Assembly (NCBI GenBank): GCA_902521615.1
Contig: CABYSJ010000004.1
Span: 20,821-84,820 of the forward strand
Length of the DNA stretch: 64,000 bases
Source of the DNA: an uncultured Pelagibacteraceae bacterium
GTDB lineage: Bacteria > Pseudomonadota > Alphaproteobacteria > Pelagibacterales > Pelagibacteraceae
Reading direction: 5' to 3'
Below are positions 41,343 to 51,512 of this stretch, in pieces; position 1 is the first letter of the stretch, and every line of letters starts with the position of its first letter. Position numbers and translations under genes: made by a program. Under the pieces are notes generated by a model. It ran no database searches and had not been told where the DNA came from. It worked only from the letters and a program-made list of their open reading frames with translations.

Positions 41343-43895
41343 TTAAATGATTATATTTATAAGTTTGTTTTTAATATATATCTTTTTTTGTATTTTTTTG
41401 TCTTCAATATATTTCATTATTTTTTCATTTTTTTTTATAATTTCAGTCAATTCTTCTTCAGGAGTATCCATATTAATTTGTAGTAAGCCTCTTTTTTTTC
41501 CATTAATTTGAATTACTAAATTGATTGTATCCTCTTTGATAATTTCCTCATCATAATTTGGCCACTCAATTTTTTTTATCTGTAACATATCCAAACATTC
41601 GTTTGAAAAGTGTGGAATTATAGGCTGCATAGCAATAAGAATTTTTTTATAATTTTCTATCAAAGTATTTTTTTTATATTTGTGATTTAATTGTTTAAAT
41701 AAAAATGAATATATTTCATGTAAATTAGCTACTATTTTATTATAGCTAAAGTTTTCTAGATTATTTGTTATTTTTTTTAAAAAGTTATTTGTATATTTTA
41801 CTATCTCGTCATCTGCATCTTCTTCATGATTTTGGTTTATTTCTGAAAAGATTTTAATATTAAGTTTCCATAATTTTTGTATGAATTTGAAAGACGAGAC
41901 AATGCCTTCATCTGTCCATTGTACATCTTTCTCAGGAGGACTATCTGATAAAATAAAAAGTCTAGCTGCATCTGCACCATAATTTTCAATAATAGTTTCT
42001 GGATCAACAGTATTTTTTTTTGATTTTGACATCGACTCAGTTGGGCCAACCGTAATTTTATTTGATCTATCTCCTTTTAAATATTTTATTCCATCTACAA
42101 TTTCTATTTCGTCCGGACTAACCCAATTATTATCTTTATCTTTGTATGTTTCATGACAAACCATTCCTTGAGTGAATAAACCATTGAATGGTTCAGTTAA
42201 ATCAAACCTTTCATTATTTTGTGAGATAGCTCTCATAAAAAATCTAGAATAAAGCAAATGTAAAATAGCATGCTCAACTCCACCGATGTATTGGTCAACT
42301 GGCATCCAGTATTTTACATCATCCTCGTTAAATCCATAATCATTCTCATGTGGCGAACAAAATCTTAAAAAATACCAAGAAGAACAAACAAATGTATCTA
42401 ACGTATCAGTTTCTCTAACAAGGTCTTTGCCATCAATATTTATCTTTTTCCAACTTTTTTCACTATCTAGAGGATTTCCTTTTACATTTAAATTTATATT
42501 TTGTGGAAGTTTAACAGGAAGCATATCATCTGGAATAACATGAATGTTTTTATTTTTATCATATGCTATAGGTATTGGGCAGCCCCAATACCTTTGTCTT
42601 GATACACCCCAGTCTTTTAATCTAAAATTAATTTTTTTTTTTCCTAATTTTCTTTTTTCTAATATTTTTATAGTTTCAATTACCGATTCCTCTGGAGCTT
42701 TTAAACCATTTAAAAATTCTGAATTGATTATTACTCCTTTATCAGAATATGCTTCATTTCTTACAATATAATCATCGTCTTCATTTTCTGGTTTAACAAC
42801 CGTTTTAATTTCTAAATTATATTTTTTTGCAAAATCAAAATCTCTCTGATCGTGTGCTGGACATCCAAATACAGCACCAAAACCATAATCCATCAAAACA
42901 AAATTAGCAAAATAGACAGGTACTTTTTGTTCTCGATTAAAAGGATTAGTTGCAAATAAATTTGTTTTAAAACCTATTTTTTCTCCTACAGCTATTGCCT
43001 CTTCTGTTGTGCCTGTTTTTGAACACTCATCCTTGAATTTTAAAAAATTAGTATCATTTTTGTAGAATTTTGAAATCTCGTGATCAACTGATAAAGCTAT
43101 AAAGGAAAGCCCAAACAGAGTATCAGGTCTAGTAGTAAAACATTTAATTTTATTAACTGATAAATCACCCTCTACTTCAAAATCTATCTCAGAGCCAAAA
43201 GATTTACCAATCCAGTTTTTTTGCATTATTTTTACTTTATTTGGCCAATTATCAAGTTTATTTAAACCATCTAATAAATCTTGCGAAAATTTCGATATAT
43301 TGAAAAACCATTGACTTAATTTTTTTCTTTCAACCATTGCACCAGACCTCCATCCTCTACCGTCGATAACTTGTTCGTTTGCTAAAACAGTTTCATCAAC
43401 TGGATCCCAATTGACATAATTTTCTTTTCTATAAACTAGTTTTTTTTCAAATAATTCTAAAAAAAATTTTTGTTGATGTTTATAATAATCCTCTGAACAA
43501 GTAGAAATTTCTCTATTCCAATCAATGGATAGACCCAATTTTTTTAACTGTGATTTCATTTTCTTTATGTTTGACTCTGTCCATTCTTTTGGGTCTAATT
43601 TATTTTGTTTTGCTGCATTTTCAGCTGGCATTCCAAAAGAGTCCCACCCCATTGGATGAAGAACATTGAATCCCTGAAGTAATTTATATCTGGCTAGTAC
43701 ATCACCAATAGTATAATTTCTGACATGACCCATATGAATTTTCCCTGATGGGTAAGGAAACATTTCAAGACAATAAAATTTTTTTTTGTTTTTATCTACG
43801 TGTACAGCAAAAGTTTGATTTTCTTCCCATTTTTTTTGCCACTTATTTTCTATATTTTTAAAGTTATATCTTTCCACTTCAAAAGACATTTCCAT
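41343..43895 (-). CDS. leuS: leucyl-tRNA synthetase
   Basis: [27 protein letters not shown]-type [27 protein letters not shown]. Confidence 0.98.
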   Translation of the reverse strand: MEMSFEVERYNFKNIENKWQKKWEENQTFAVHVDKNKKKFYCLEMFPYPSGKIHMGHVRNYTIGDVLARYKLLQGFNVLHPMGWDSFGMPAENAAKQNKLDPKEWTESNIKKMKSQLKKLGLSIDWNREISTCSEDYYKHQQKFFLELFEKKLVYRKENYVNWDPVDETVLANEQVIDGRGWRSGAMVERKKLSQWFFNISKFSQDLLDGLNKLDNWPNKVKIMQKNWIGKSFGSEIDFEVEGDLSVNKIKCFTTRPDTLFGLSFIALSVDHEISKFYKNDTNFLKFKDECSKTGTTEEAIAVGEKIGFKTNLFATNPFNREQKVPVYFANFVLMDYGFGAVFGCPAHDQRDFDFAKKYNLEIKTVVKPENEDDDYIVRNEAYSDKGVIINSEFLNGLKAPEESVIETIKILEKRKLGKKKINFRLKDWGVSRQRYWGCPIPIAYDKNKNIHVIPDDMLPVKLPQNINLNVKGNPLDSEKSWKKINIDGKDLVRETDTLDTFVCSSWYFLRFCSPHENDYGFNEDDVKYWMPVDQYIGGVEHAILHLLYSRFFMRAISQNNERFDLTEPFNGLFTQGMVCHETYKDKDNNWVSPDEIEIVDGIKYLKGDRSNKITVGPTESMSKSKKNTVDPETIIENYGADAARLFILSDSPPEKDVQWTDEGIVSSFKFIQKLWKLNIKIFSEINQNHEEDADDEIVKYTNNFLKKITNNLENFSYNKIVANLHEIYSFLFKQLNHKYKKNTLIENYKKILIAMQPIIPHFSNECLDMLQIKKIEWPNYDEEIIKEDTINLVIQINGKKRGLLQINMDTPEEELTEIIKKNEKIMKYIEDKKIQKKIYIKNKLINIII

Positions 43896-44472
43896 CTGTA
43901 CTCGGATAGGTATATTTTTTATTTTTTTCTTTTGTTTTTTCCTCTTGTTCTGAACTATATTTTGCTGCTCCTTTCAGGATTTGTTTTCTTAATTCTTGAG
44001 CAACAATTTTATTGCCTTCGAAAACTTCACAATTTAATGAACTTGTACACTTTCTCGTAAAAACTTTTATATCAAGAGCGTCAGATCTTATTTCGTTTGT
44101 TAAAAATCGCACAGAGATTTTAATACTCTCGTTAGGATTTTGATTATTCCCATACCAATCAGTAATTATGATGCCTCCACTATAGTTCACTGAGGATAAT
44201 GGCATGAAATCTAATACATCTAGTGATGCACGCCATAATTCATTTGAGCTAGCAAAATCAAAAACACCCCCTTTTTTTCCACCAAGATTTTTTAATCTAA
44301 ATCCTTTTCCTTCGCTTAAATTTTGTTCAATTCTTTTTTTTGGATCTGCAGGAGTTTTTCTTGCATCTCCTCCAGGTAATTTAAATTTACCATCTTGACT
44401 TTTACATGAATTTAGTAGGAAAGGCAGAATTAGTGCAAATATTAGTACTTTTGAAAATTTTGATATATTCAT
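43879..44472 (-). CDS. DUF3576 domain lipoprotein
   Basis: Start at [23 protein letters not shown] (lipobox LNSC); ORF track start 44640 is probably too long; position upstream of leuS is typical. Confidence 0.82.
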   Translation of the reverse strand: MNISKFSKVLIFALILPFLLNSCKSQDGKFKLPGGDARKTPADPKKRIEQNLSEGKGFRLKNLGGKKGGVFDFASSNELWRASLDVLDFMPLSSVNYSGGIIITDWYGNNQNPNESIKISVRFLTNEIRSDALDIKVFTRKCTSSLNCEVFEGNKIVAQELRKQILKGAAKYSSEQEEKTKEKNKKYTYPSTDGNVF

Positions 44473-44724
44473 GATGACATTTTTATAAATAACAATAATT
44501 TCTGTGAAATAAACATTGATAGATAAATTTTTATATACTGATGTAACTATATAGCCAAAATGATCAAAAAATATAGATAAATAGGGTATTTTTATGTTGT
44601 AAAATTGCAACACAATATAAATTTGTAATGGAAATGGCAATAATTATAGAAATTTCAAGCTTTAACTTAGTATAAAGCGACTGTTTATTATTAATAATAA
44701 CATTCAACAAAAGGAGTAATTAAT

Positions 44725-45681
44725 ATGAACATTAAAAAAATAGGTATGACTGCTCTAGCAGCATCACTTGTTTCTGCATCAGCTAATGCTGGTGAGTTAA
44801 CAATTTCAGGTGCGGCGTCACTTGGTATTGGTGGATACAGTGGTGAGAGAGTCGACTTAGGTACTTCATTTACTATGGGTAACCAGTTTACAGTAAGTGG
44901 TAGTGGAGAACTTGATAACGGTATGACTGTTTCTTTATCTTACCAATTAGATAACGGTGAAACTGTATTTGATGACCACTCATTAACAATAAGTTCTGAA
45001 GGTATGGGATCATTGAAATTCTCTGGTCACGGTGGATCTTCAGCTTCTCAAACTGTAGATGCTACAGTTGCAGGAGATATCTGGGATGGATATGATGGTA
45101 CTGGAATTGCGGAAAACGTAACTGGTACTGCATTATCTGCAGCAAGTGCTGGTAACAACTCAATGCTTTATACTTTACCAGAAGTAATGGAAGGTGTTAG
45201 CATAGTTGCATCTTACAACCCACAAGTTTCAGGAACTACTGAAGCTGAAGTAGGTTATGCTATAACTTACACTGGTGTTGAGGGTTTAACAGCTGCTTAT
45301 GCTTCAACAGATGAAAATACTGGAACAGCAAATACATCAGGTGAACAAACAGCGTATAAAGTAACTTACGCTTATGGTCCAATCACTTTCGGAGTTTCAA
45401 ACAGTGATTACGATGTAGGTTCTTCAGGAACTGACATGGAAGTTGATGCTTATAACATCTCTTACACTGTGTCTGATGAACTTTCTTTAAGTTATGGTGT
45501 TGAAGAAATTAACAAAGGTGGAACTACAGTTGACGCTGAGTATTCTGCAATTGTTGCTTCATACACATCTGGTGGTATGACACTAACAGCTAAACTTGAA
45601 GAAGCTGAAAATGTAAATAACACAACATCTACATTTGCAGACATGGAGTACTACTTTATTGGTGCAGCATTTGCATTCTAA
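44725..45681 (+). CDS. outer-membrane porin
   Basis: Signal peptide MNIKKIGMTALAASLVSASANAGELTISGAASLG, alternating beta-barrel pattern, terminal F (AFAF); good SD AAGGAG. Confidence 0.92.
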   Translation: MNIKKIGMTALAASLVSASANAGELTISGAASLGIGGYSGERVDLGTSFTMGNQFTVSGSGELDNGMTVSLSYQLDNGETVFDDHSLTISSEGMGSLKFSGHGGSSASQTVDATVAGDIWDGYDGTGIAENVTGTALSAASAGNNSMLYTLPEVMEGVSIVASYNPQVSGTTEAEVGYAITYTGVEGLTAAYASTDENTGTANTSGEQTAYKVTYAYGPITFGVSNSDYDVGSSGTDMEVDAYNISYTVSDELSLSYGVEEINKGGTTVDAEYSAIVASYTSGGMTLTAKLEEAENVNNTTSTFADMEYYFIGAAFAF

Positions 45682-45703
45682 TTAAAAGTAGCTTTAATAT
45701 TCT

Positions 45704-45734
45704 AAAAGGGCCCCTTTTAAGGGGCCTTTTTTTT
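45704..45734 (+). terminator. Rho-independent terminator of porin gene (possibly bidirectional)
   Basis: AAAAGGGCCCC-TTTTAA-GGGGCC-TTTTTTTT. Confidence 0.9.
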
Positions 45735-46263
45735 ATTCAAAATAAGATATTCCAGCAAATTCTAAATTGTCTAGCAGGTTAAGTTTGTGAATATTTTTTT
45801 CAGAAATTCCACCCAGAACAACTACCTTTTTCATTGTTAATTTAGAAAGTAATTTAAATTTATTAATTCCCAAATGGTTCTTGTTTTTTTTGAATAAGGA
45901 GGATAAAAAAATTTTTTCTACTTTTTGAATTTCTTTGTTTCTAATCTGTTTAAGGTTATGTGCAGATCCAATGATTTTAAAGCTTTTCTTATATGAAAAA
46001 GATAAATGATTAAAATCTTTATTAAATGAAGGTATATAAGCACCATCTAAGCTTAAATTAATTGCTAACTTAATATTGTTAGATAAGTAAAATTTTATTT
46101 TTTTTTTCTTACAATAATTCTTAATTTTTAGAATAAGTAATTTATCTATTTTTTTTTCAGAATAATTTCTATAAATTATAATTGTACTCTTATCTTGCTT
46201 ATCGATAATATTTGTATCAAATTTATTTATAAAGTAATATTTGTTGTTTTTAAAATAATGCAT
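45733..46263 (-). CDS. ThiE/TenI-like thiamine-phosphate synthase family protein (divergent)
   Basis: LSLDGAYIPSFNKD, FKIIGSAHNLKQI, KIFLSSLFKK, VVVLGGISEKNI resemble ThiE motifs. Confidence 0.68.
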   Translation of the reverse strand: MHYFKNNKYYFINKFDTNIIDKQDKSTIIIYRNYSEKKIDKLLILKIKNYCKKKKIKFYLSNNIKLAINLSLDGAYIPSFNKDFNHLSFSYKKSFKIIGSAHNLKQIRNKEIQKVEKIFLSSLFKKNKNHLGINKFKLLSKLTMKKVVVLGGISEKNIHKLNLLDNLEFAGISYFE

Positions 46264-46917
46264 AAAACTATTCAAAATTTATTAAGTATAGAAAATAAAA
46301 TTCAAGCTAATCTTGATAACTTAAATATTATTAATCAAACGAAAATTATAGCAGTATCAAAGACTTTTAAAATGGATAAAATTTTACCCTTGATTGAGCA
46401 TGGTCATGCTGATTATGGTGAAAATAAAGTTCAAGAGGCTGTAGAAAAATGGTCAGATATTAAAGCAAACAATTCAAATATTAAATTACATTTAATTGGT
46501 AAATTACAAACTAACAAAGTCAAGTTTGCAGTTAAATTATTTGACTATATACATTCAGTTGACTCAGTAAAACTTGCACAAAAAATTTCAGATGAATCTT
46601 TAAAAATAAATAAAAAAATCAAAATTTTTATTCAAGTTAATATTGGGCAAGAAGCGCAAAAGTCTGGAATTAATGAAGACCATTTGGATAAATTGGTTTC
46701 TTTTTGTAAAATGATTAATTTAGAATTGGTTGGTTTAATGTGTATTCCTCCATTAAATTTAGATCCTCTGATTTATTTTAAACAAATGTCAAAATTAAAC
46801 AAAAATTATGGATTTCCCGACTTAAGTATGGGTATGTCATCAGATTATTTAATAGCTGCAGAAAATTCAGCTACTTATTTGAGGATAGGATCTAGTATTT
46901 TTGGTGAAAGATCTTAA
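46258..46917 (+). CDS. YggS/PROSC family pyridoxal-phosphate homeostasis protein
   Basis: KIIAVSKTFKMDKI, DYGENKVQEAVEKW, LHLIGKLQTNKVKF, SMGMSSDYLIAAENSATYLRIGSSIFGER. Confidence 0.95.
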   Translation: MHKTIQNLLSIENKIQANLDNLNIINQTKIIAVSKTFKMDKILPLIEHGHADYGENKVQEAVEKWSDIKANNSNIKLHLIGKLQTNKVKFAVKLFDYIHSVDSVKLAQKISDESLKINKKIKIFIQVNIGQEAQKSGINEDHLDKLVSFCKMINLELVGLMCIPPLNLDPLIYFKQMSKLNKNYGFPDLSMGMSSDYLIAAENSATYLRIGSSIFGERS

Positions 46918-47408
46918 TAAATTTTAATTTTTGAACTTCTCTTTATAATTTTTGCTAAAATTAAAAAATCCTTTTTTTTCAGTGCAATACATCCAGCGGT
47001 AGGTTTGTAATTACTTGTTAGATGTATAAATATACAACTACCCAACCCCAGAACTGGTTTTTTATAATTGTACTTAATTGGGATAAAAAGATCATATTTA
47101 TTGTCTTTTCTTTTTAATTTTTCATGTCTAATTTTTTTACTAATTTTTATAAGCTTGTTATATTTTGTTGGAAAATTAACATCGTCACACCATCCCATAT
47201 TATTTTTAATTTCAACGCATTTAAGAGACGTCTCTGGTTTATTCATTCTATCTTTTCTATAATAAAGGTTTTCAATTTTAAATTTACCTTTTGGTGTTTT
47301 TTTATCTCCTTCCCTTTTACTTTTTGTTGAACCTTTTCTACCAATACTACACTTAAATTTAAATTCATCTATTTGAAGAGTATGTTTATTTTTTATAAAA
47401 ATTGTCAT
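46914..47408 (-). CDS. L,D-transpeptidase (YkuD) domain protein
   Basis: GKRKGSTKSKREGDKKTPKGKF-like start, CIFIHLTSNYKPTAGCIALKKKD (HxxS..tTxGCI). Confidence 0.9.
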   Translation of the reverse strand: MTIFIKNKHTLQIDEFKFKCSIGRKGSTKSKREGDKKTPKGKFKIENLYYRKDRMNKPETSLKCVEIKNNMGWCDDVNFPTKYNKLIKISKKIRHEKLKRKDNKYDLFIPIKYNYKKPVLGLGSCIFIHLTSNYKPTAGCIALKKKDFLILAKIIKRSSKIKIY

Positions 47409-47983
47409 ATTCTATTATTGTGACTAATCAGATTTTAATAATATATAAGTTTACCGAATTATATCATATTTTTGAAGAACTTAGTTTGGATTTAAATTTT
47501 ACTATAACTTTTGTAGAGAATGAAAAATCTTTAAATAAAAAATTAGAAAATTTTAATAATTATTTAATTATATCTAATAAAAAAAACTTAAATATTGGAA
47601 ACCAATTTGTCTTAGATAATACACCAATAAATATTTTTAAATTAGTTGAAAAAATAAATATTGAGTTTTTAAAAATACAATTCAACAGCCAGTCAGAAGT
47701 TACAGTAAATAATTATATAATTAATCTTAATTCTAGAGAGATGTTAGCAAATAATATTAAGATTAAGTTGACTGAAAAAGAAATAAATACAATTACTTAT
47801 TTATCTAAATCAGAAAAACCAGTTAGTATTAACGAGCTACAAGAAAAAGTTTGGAGTTATCAGTCTGATATAGAAACCCATACTGTTGAAACTCATATTT
47901 ATCGATTAAGAAAAAAAATTTTAGACACATTTAATGATAAAAATTTTATAATTAGTGAAAAAAATGGCTATCAAATCAAATAA
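47402..47983 (+). CDS. OmpR/PhoB-type winged-helix regulator with degenerate receiver; TTG or GTG start
   Basis: C-terminal KLTEKEINTITYLSKSEKPVSINELQEKVWSYQSDIETHTVETHIYRLRKKI...IISEKNGYQIK. Confidence 0.88.
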   Translation: MSYSIIVTNQILIIYKFTELYHIFEELSLDLNFTITFVENEKSLNKKLENFNNYLIISNKKNLNIGNQFVLDNTPINIFKLVEKINIEFLKIQFNSQSEVTVNNYIINLNSREMLANNIKIKLTEKEINTITYLSKSEKPVSINELQEKVWSYQSDIETHTVETHIYRLRKKILDTFNDKNFIISEKNGYQIK

Positions 47984-47993
47984 GAAGAACCCT

Positions 47994-48083
47994 ATGGCTA
48001 AAGATTTATTTACAAAAAAGTATAAACCAAAAATAGTTAAGCCTAAAAAAGGTAAGGGAAGTTTCAAAAGAAAGAAAATTTAA
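47994..48083 (+). CDS. ArfA-like alternative ribosome-rescue micro-protein (29 aa; 39 aa if in-frame ATG at 47964 is used)
   Basis: MAKDLFTKKYKPKIVKPKKGKGSFKRKKI; matches the ArfA core (LF.....V.K.KKGKGSY.RK); too short for the ORF track. Confidence 0.72.
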   Translation: MAKDLFTKKYKPKIVKPKKGKGSFKRKKI

Positions 48084-48084
48084 G

Positions 48085-49014
48085 TTAAAGTCTTGCCCCA
48101 ATTTGCTGTATTACTTTAGATGACATTTCGGTACCTTTTTCGAGACACTCTCTTGTAGATAATTTGTTAATATACCCATGTAAAAAACCAGCAGCAAAAA
48201 GATCACCTGCGCCTGTAAGATCAATAATTTTAAGGTTTTTTTGTATATCACATTCAACAACTTCATCACCCTTAACTGCAACCGCACCTTTTTCTCCTCT
48301 GGTCACAATCATTAATTTACCGAGGTGTTTTGAGAAGCTTATAACTTCATTAAAATTTTTTGCTTCAATTAATGATGTAATTTCTTGTTCGTTAGCAAAA
48401 GTTATATCAAGTTTGTTTTTTACTAGGTTTAAAAAATGGGCTTTATGTCTATCTACGCAAAATAGATCTGAGAGCGACATAGCAACTTTGTTTGCATTAT
48501 TTATAGCTTTATCAAAAGCTTTCTTAGGTTCTCCTTCATCCCACAAGTAGCCTTCTAAAAATATTATCTCACTTTTTTTAATTGCATCAGAACTAACATC
48601 ATCTTCATTAATTTTTCCTGCAGTTCCTAAGAAAGTACACATTGTTCTCTCTGAGTCTGGAGTTACTAAAATTAAACATGTTCCAGTTGGTAATTTTTCT
48701 TTTTTTTTTGAATAAAAGTACTTTACATTTTCTTTTTTTAAACCTTCCTCATACTTACTACCAAATTCATCATCAGACACTTTACCTATAAAACCAACAT
48801 TATTGCCAAGTTGAGATAATCCTACTATAGAGTTTGCTACAGAGCCGCCAGAAACAGTTTTTTCGATTTTAAGATTTGTTAACAAACTTTTGAACTCTTT
48901 TTCATCAAAAAACAATTTCATTGTACTTTTTGTAAGATCATTTTGAACAATAAAGCTGTCATTTACTTTACAGATAACATCCACAATAGCATTTCCTATT
49001 CCTAAAATTTTCAT
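48085..49014 (-). CDS. PfkB-family carbohydrate/adenosine kinase
   Basis: GIGNAIVDVICKV, GGSVANSIVGLSQLG, DLTGAGDLFAAGFLHGY. Confidence 0.94.
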   Translation of the reverse strand: MKILGIGNAIVDVICKVNDSFIVQNDLTKSTMKLFFDEKEFKSLLTNLKIEKTVSGGSVANSIVGLSQLGNNVGFIGKVSDDEFGSKYEEGLKKENVKYFYSKKKEKLPTGTCLILVTPDSERTMCTFLGTAGKINEDDVSSDAIKKSEIIFLEGYLWDEGEPKKAFDKAINNANKVAMSLSDLFCVDRHKAHFLNLVKNKLDITFANEQEITSLIEAKNFNEVISFSKHLGKLMIVTRGEKGAVAVKGDEVVECDIQKNLKIIDLTGAGDLFAAGFLHGYINKLSTRECLEKGTEMSSKVIQQIGARL

Positions 49015-49015
49015 A

Positions 49016-49669
49016 CTAAGCTTTTTTTGTAATAACAGGTTTTTTTCTATTTGGGAAGCAAGTAGTGCAGATTTTACAAGTTAAACCATAACAATCTCTT
49101 GCTTTACAATATTCCCTTCCATAAAAAATTATTTGCAAATGAAGCTTAGACCAAGTTTTTTTAGGAAATATTCTTTTCAAATCTTTTTCGGTTTGAACTA
49201 CATTTTTTCCATTTGTTAAACCCCATCTTTGTGCAAGTCTGTGAATATGAGTATCAACGGCAAAAGCTGGATATCCGAAGCCTTGAGACATCACAACACT
49301 AGCTGTTTTATGGCCTACACCAGGTAACTTTTCGAGTTCTTCAAAAGTTTTAGGTACTTTACCTTTGTGTTTTTCTAACACTTGCTTTGACATAAAGTAA
49401 ATGTTTTTTGCTTTAATTCTAAAAATACCAATTTTTCTTATCAATTTCTCAATTTTCTTTCTCCCTAATTTTACAAAGTGCTCTGGTTTATAGTATTTTG
49501 GGTATATAGCCTTAGTTACATTGTTAACGTTCACATCTGTACATTGCGCAGAAAGTAGTACAGAAATTAATAGAGTGAAAGTATTTTTACTTTTTAAAGG
49601 AACAGGTGCCTTAGGGTAAATTTTATTAAGAGTTTCAATTATGATTTTTGCTTTTTGTTTCTCATTCAT
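49016..49669 (-). CDS. nth: endonuclease III
   Basis: LLSAQCTDVNVN, LPGVGHKTASVVMSQGFG, CxxxxxxCxxCxxC iron-sulfur motif. Confidence 0.97.
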   Translation of the reverse strand: MNEKQKAKIIIETLNKIYPKAPVPLKSKNTFTLLISVLLSAQCTDVNVNNVTKAIYPKYYKPEHFVKLGRKKIEKLIRKIGIFRIKAKNIYFMSKQVLEKHKGKVPKTFEELEKLPGVGHKTASVVMSQGFGYPAFAVDTHIHRLAQRWGLTNGKNVVQTEKDLKRIFPKKTWSKLHLQIIFYGREYCKARDCYGLTCKICTTCFPNRKKPVITKKA

Positions 49670-50445
49670 TATGAAAAGTTAAGCAAGTCTCTCATAGAAT
49701 ATAATCCTGGTTTTTTTTTCATCAACCATTTAGAAGCAGTTAAGGCTCCATCTGAGTAAAGTGCCCTATCAAAAGCTTCATGGTTTAATGTAATTATTTC
49801 TTTTCCACTTGAGAATTTTACCTCATGTTCTCCTATAATTTCACCTCTTCTGATTGAGTTAAAATTAATTTTTTTTCCGTAAGGAAAAGATTTTTTATTC
49901 AAGAATTTTTTACCAACTAGGTTATATAAATTTTTATTTTTTCCATCGGCAATTCCTTTACCAAGCATCAACGCAGTACCAGATGGATAGTCTTTTTTAT
50001 GTTTGTGATGTACTTCAAATATTTTACTCAAATATTCATCATTTAGGGATTTTGATGCAATCTCAGTTAAATACATTAATAAATTTACACCTAAACTCAT
50101 GTTACCTGCTTTTAGAATAGGTATTTTTTTTGAATATTTTTTAATTTGATTTTCTTGGCTTCTAGTAAATCCAGTGGTTCCAACTACCACTTTTTTCCTC
50201 AGTTTTGATGCTATCTTGATAATTTCAAGAGTACAACTTGGTACTGTGAAATCAATAATTACATCAGTTTTTTTAAAAGCTTTGACAGAATTTAACTCGG
50301 GTTTAACTCTGTTAAACGTTTTATTTATTAATCTATTTTCTGTAAGTGTAACTAGTTTAAAGTTTTTATTTTTTTTTGCAGATCTAATTAATTGCTGGCC
50401 CATCCTACCCATGCAACCAGAAATAGCTAAATTTATTTTTTTCAT
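49669..50445 (-). CDS. dapB: 4-hydroxy-tetrahydrodipicolinate reductase
   Basis: AISGCMGRMGQQLIR, VVGTTGFT, EVHHKHKKDYPSGTAL. Confidence 0.97.
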   Translation of the reverse strand: MKKINLAISGCMGRMGQQLIRSAKKNKNFKLVTLTENRLINKTFNRVKPELNSVKAFKKTDVIIDFTVPSCTLEIIKIASKLRKKVVVGTTGFTRSQENQIKKYSKKIPILKAGNMSLGVNLLMYLTEIASKSLNDEYLSKIFEVHHKHKKDYPSGTALMLGKGIADGKNKNLYNLVGKKFLNKKSFPYGKKINFNSIRRGEIIGEHEVKFSSGKEIITLNHEAFDRALYSDGALTASKWLMKKKPGLYSMRDLLNFS

Positions 50446-50488
50446 TAGTATTTTTTTATTATAATATACATTACTTACATTAATTAAA

Positions 50489-51505
50489 ATGAATTATATT
50501 ATAAAAATTATTTTTTTATTTAGCTTTTGCAGTTTTGTTTTTGCTGAAGAAGCGATATTTCACAAAAATTTAAAAATCAAAAAAGACGATACTACAGTCA
50601 ATGTTAAAGGTGGTTTTAAAATTATTAGAGAGCAATTTTATAAAAATTTTAAAAAAGAAAACAATCTTGATTATAATTTTTTAGAAGTTACCAAAGAGAA
50701 TCCTAGATATGGTGATACCGCTTTGAAACTCACTTTAGGAACTGGTTGTATTGGCTCAAAAGCAGATTGTAAAAGAGCGAATGCTGAGTCAAAAAAAAGA
50801 GTTGAGATAAGTGGAAGAAAGATTGGAAAAAAAAAGGACGATAATGTATGGATGTCAATGTCACTCTTGATACCCAAAGATTTTAAATGGGGAGGAAGAC
50901 TTACTATACAGCAATGGCATAACGATATAGAAGTTTATGAACCTATGTTAGAAACTGATTTAAAAAATTTTGTTGGATTAACTATGAAAAATGGGTCTAA
51001 AAAAGGATATTTTGTATTGGACAAGCCAAATAAAAATTGCTCAGCTGGCTCTGGAGATGGTTCTACGGGCGCTAATTTTTGTATAAAAGCCTATCAGGAG
51101 TTTAAATTATTGGATTGGGATGAGTTACTAAGTCTTAAGGGAAAATGGATAGATATTATCCATAATATTAACTTTAACTCTAATCCGGAAAAAGGTTATT
51201 TCAAAATTTGGATTAATGGTGATCTTAAAGTTGATCAGAAAGGACAAACAATTTGGAAAACCCATGGTGATGTAGAAAAGTATTTTGGTAAAAATCGTTG
51301 GGATTTTAAGTTTGGAATTTACACAACCTCAAAAATGGCATTTAAGTTATATTTCGACGAAATTTGGATAAAAAAATCTTGTAAAGGTCTCAAATTAAAG
51401 CGACTTGGTTATAATTGTAAAAGTTTATTGAACCAAAAAGGAGGTGCAAAACCTTATGTAATTAAAGATATAAGTGGTAATCCAGCTTTGGCCGGAACCT
51501 TATAA
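50489..51505 (+). CDS. secreted polysaccharide lyase-like protein (heparin lyase I / jelly-roll fold)
   Basis: Signal peptide FLFSFCSFVFAEE; KRVEISGRK, WMSMSLLIPKDFKWGGRLTIQQWHND, GKWIDIIHNINFNSNPEKGYFKIWINGDL, FGIYTT pattern. Confidence 0.78.
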   Translation: MNYIIKIIFLFSFCSFVFAEEAIFHKNLKIKKDDTTVNVKGGFKIIREQFYKNFKKENNLDYNFLEVTKENPRYGDTALKLTLGTGCIGSKADCKRANAESKKRVEISGRKIGKKKDDNVWMSMSLLIPKDFKWGGRLTIQQWHNDIEVYEPMLETDLKNFVGLTMKNGSKKGYFVLDKPNKNCSAGSGDGSTGANFCIKAYQEFKLLDWDELLSLKGKWIDIIHNINFNSNPEKGYFKIWINGDLKVDQKGQTIWKTHGDVEKYFGKNRWDFKFGIYTTSKMAFKLYFDEIWIKKSCKGLKLKRLGYNCKSLLNQKGGAKPYVIKDISGNPALAGTL

Positions 51506-51512
51506 TTTGAGG

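Noticed and set aside
44473-44640. N-terminal extension of the DUF3576 ORF
   Set aside because: The internal ATG at 44472 gives a clean lipoprotein signal peptide; the extension is probably intergenic.
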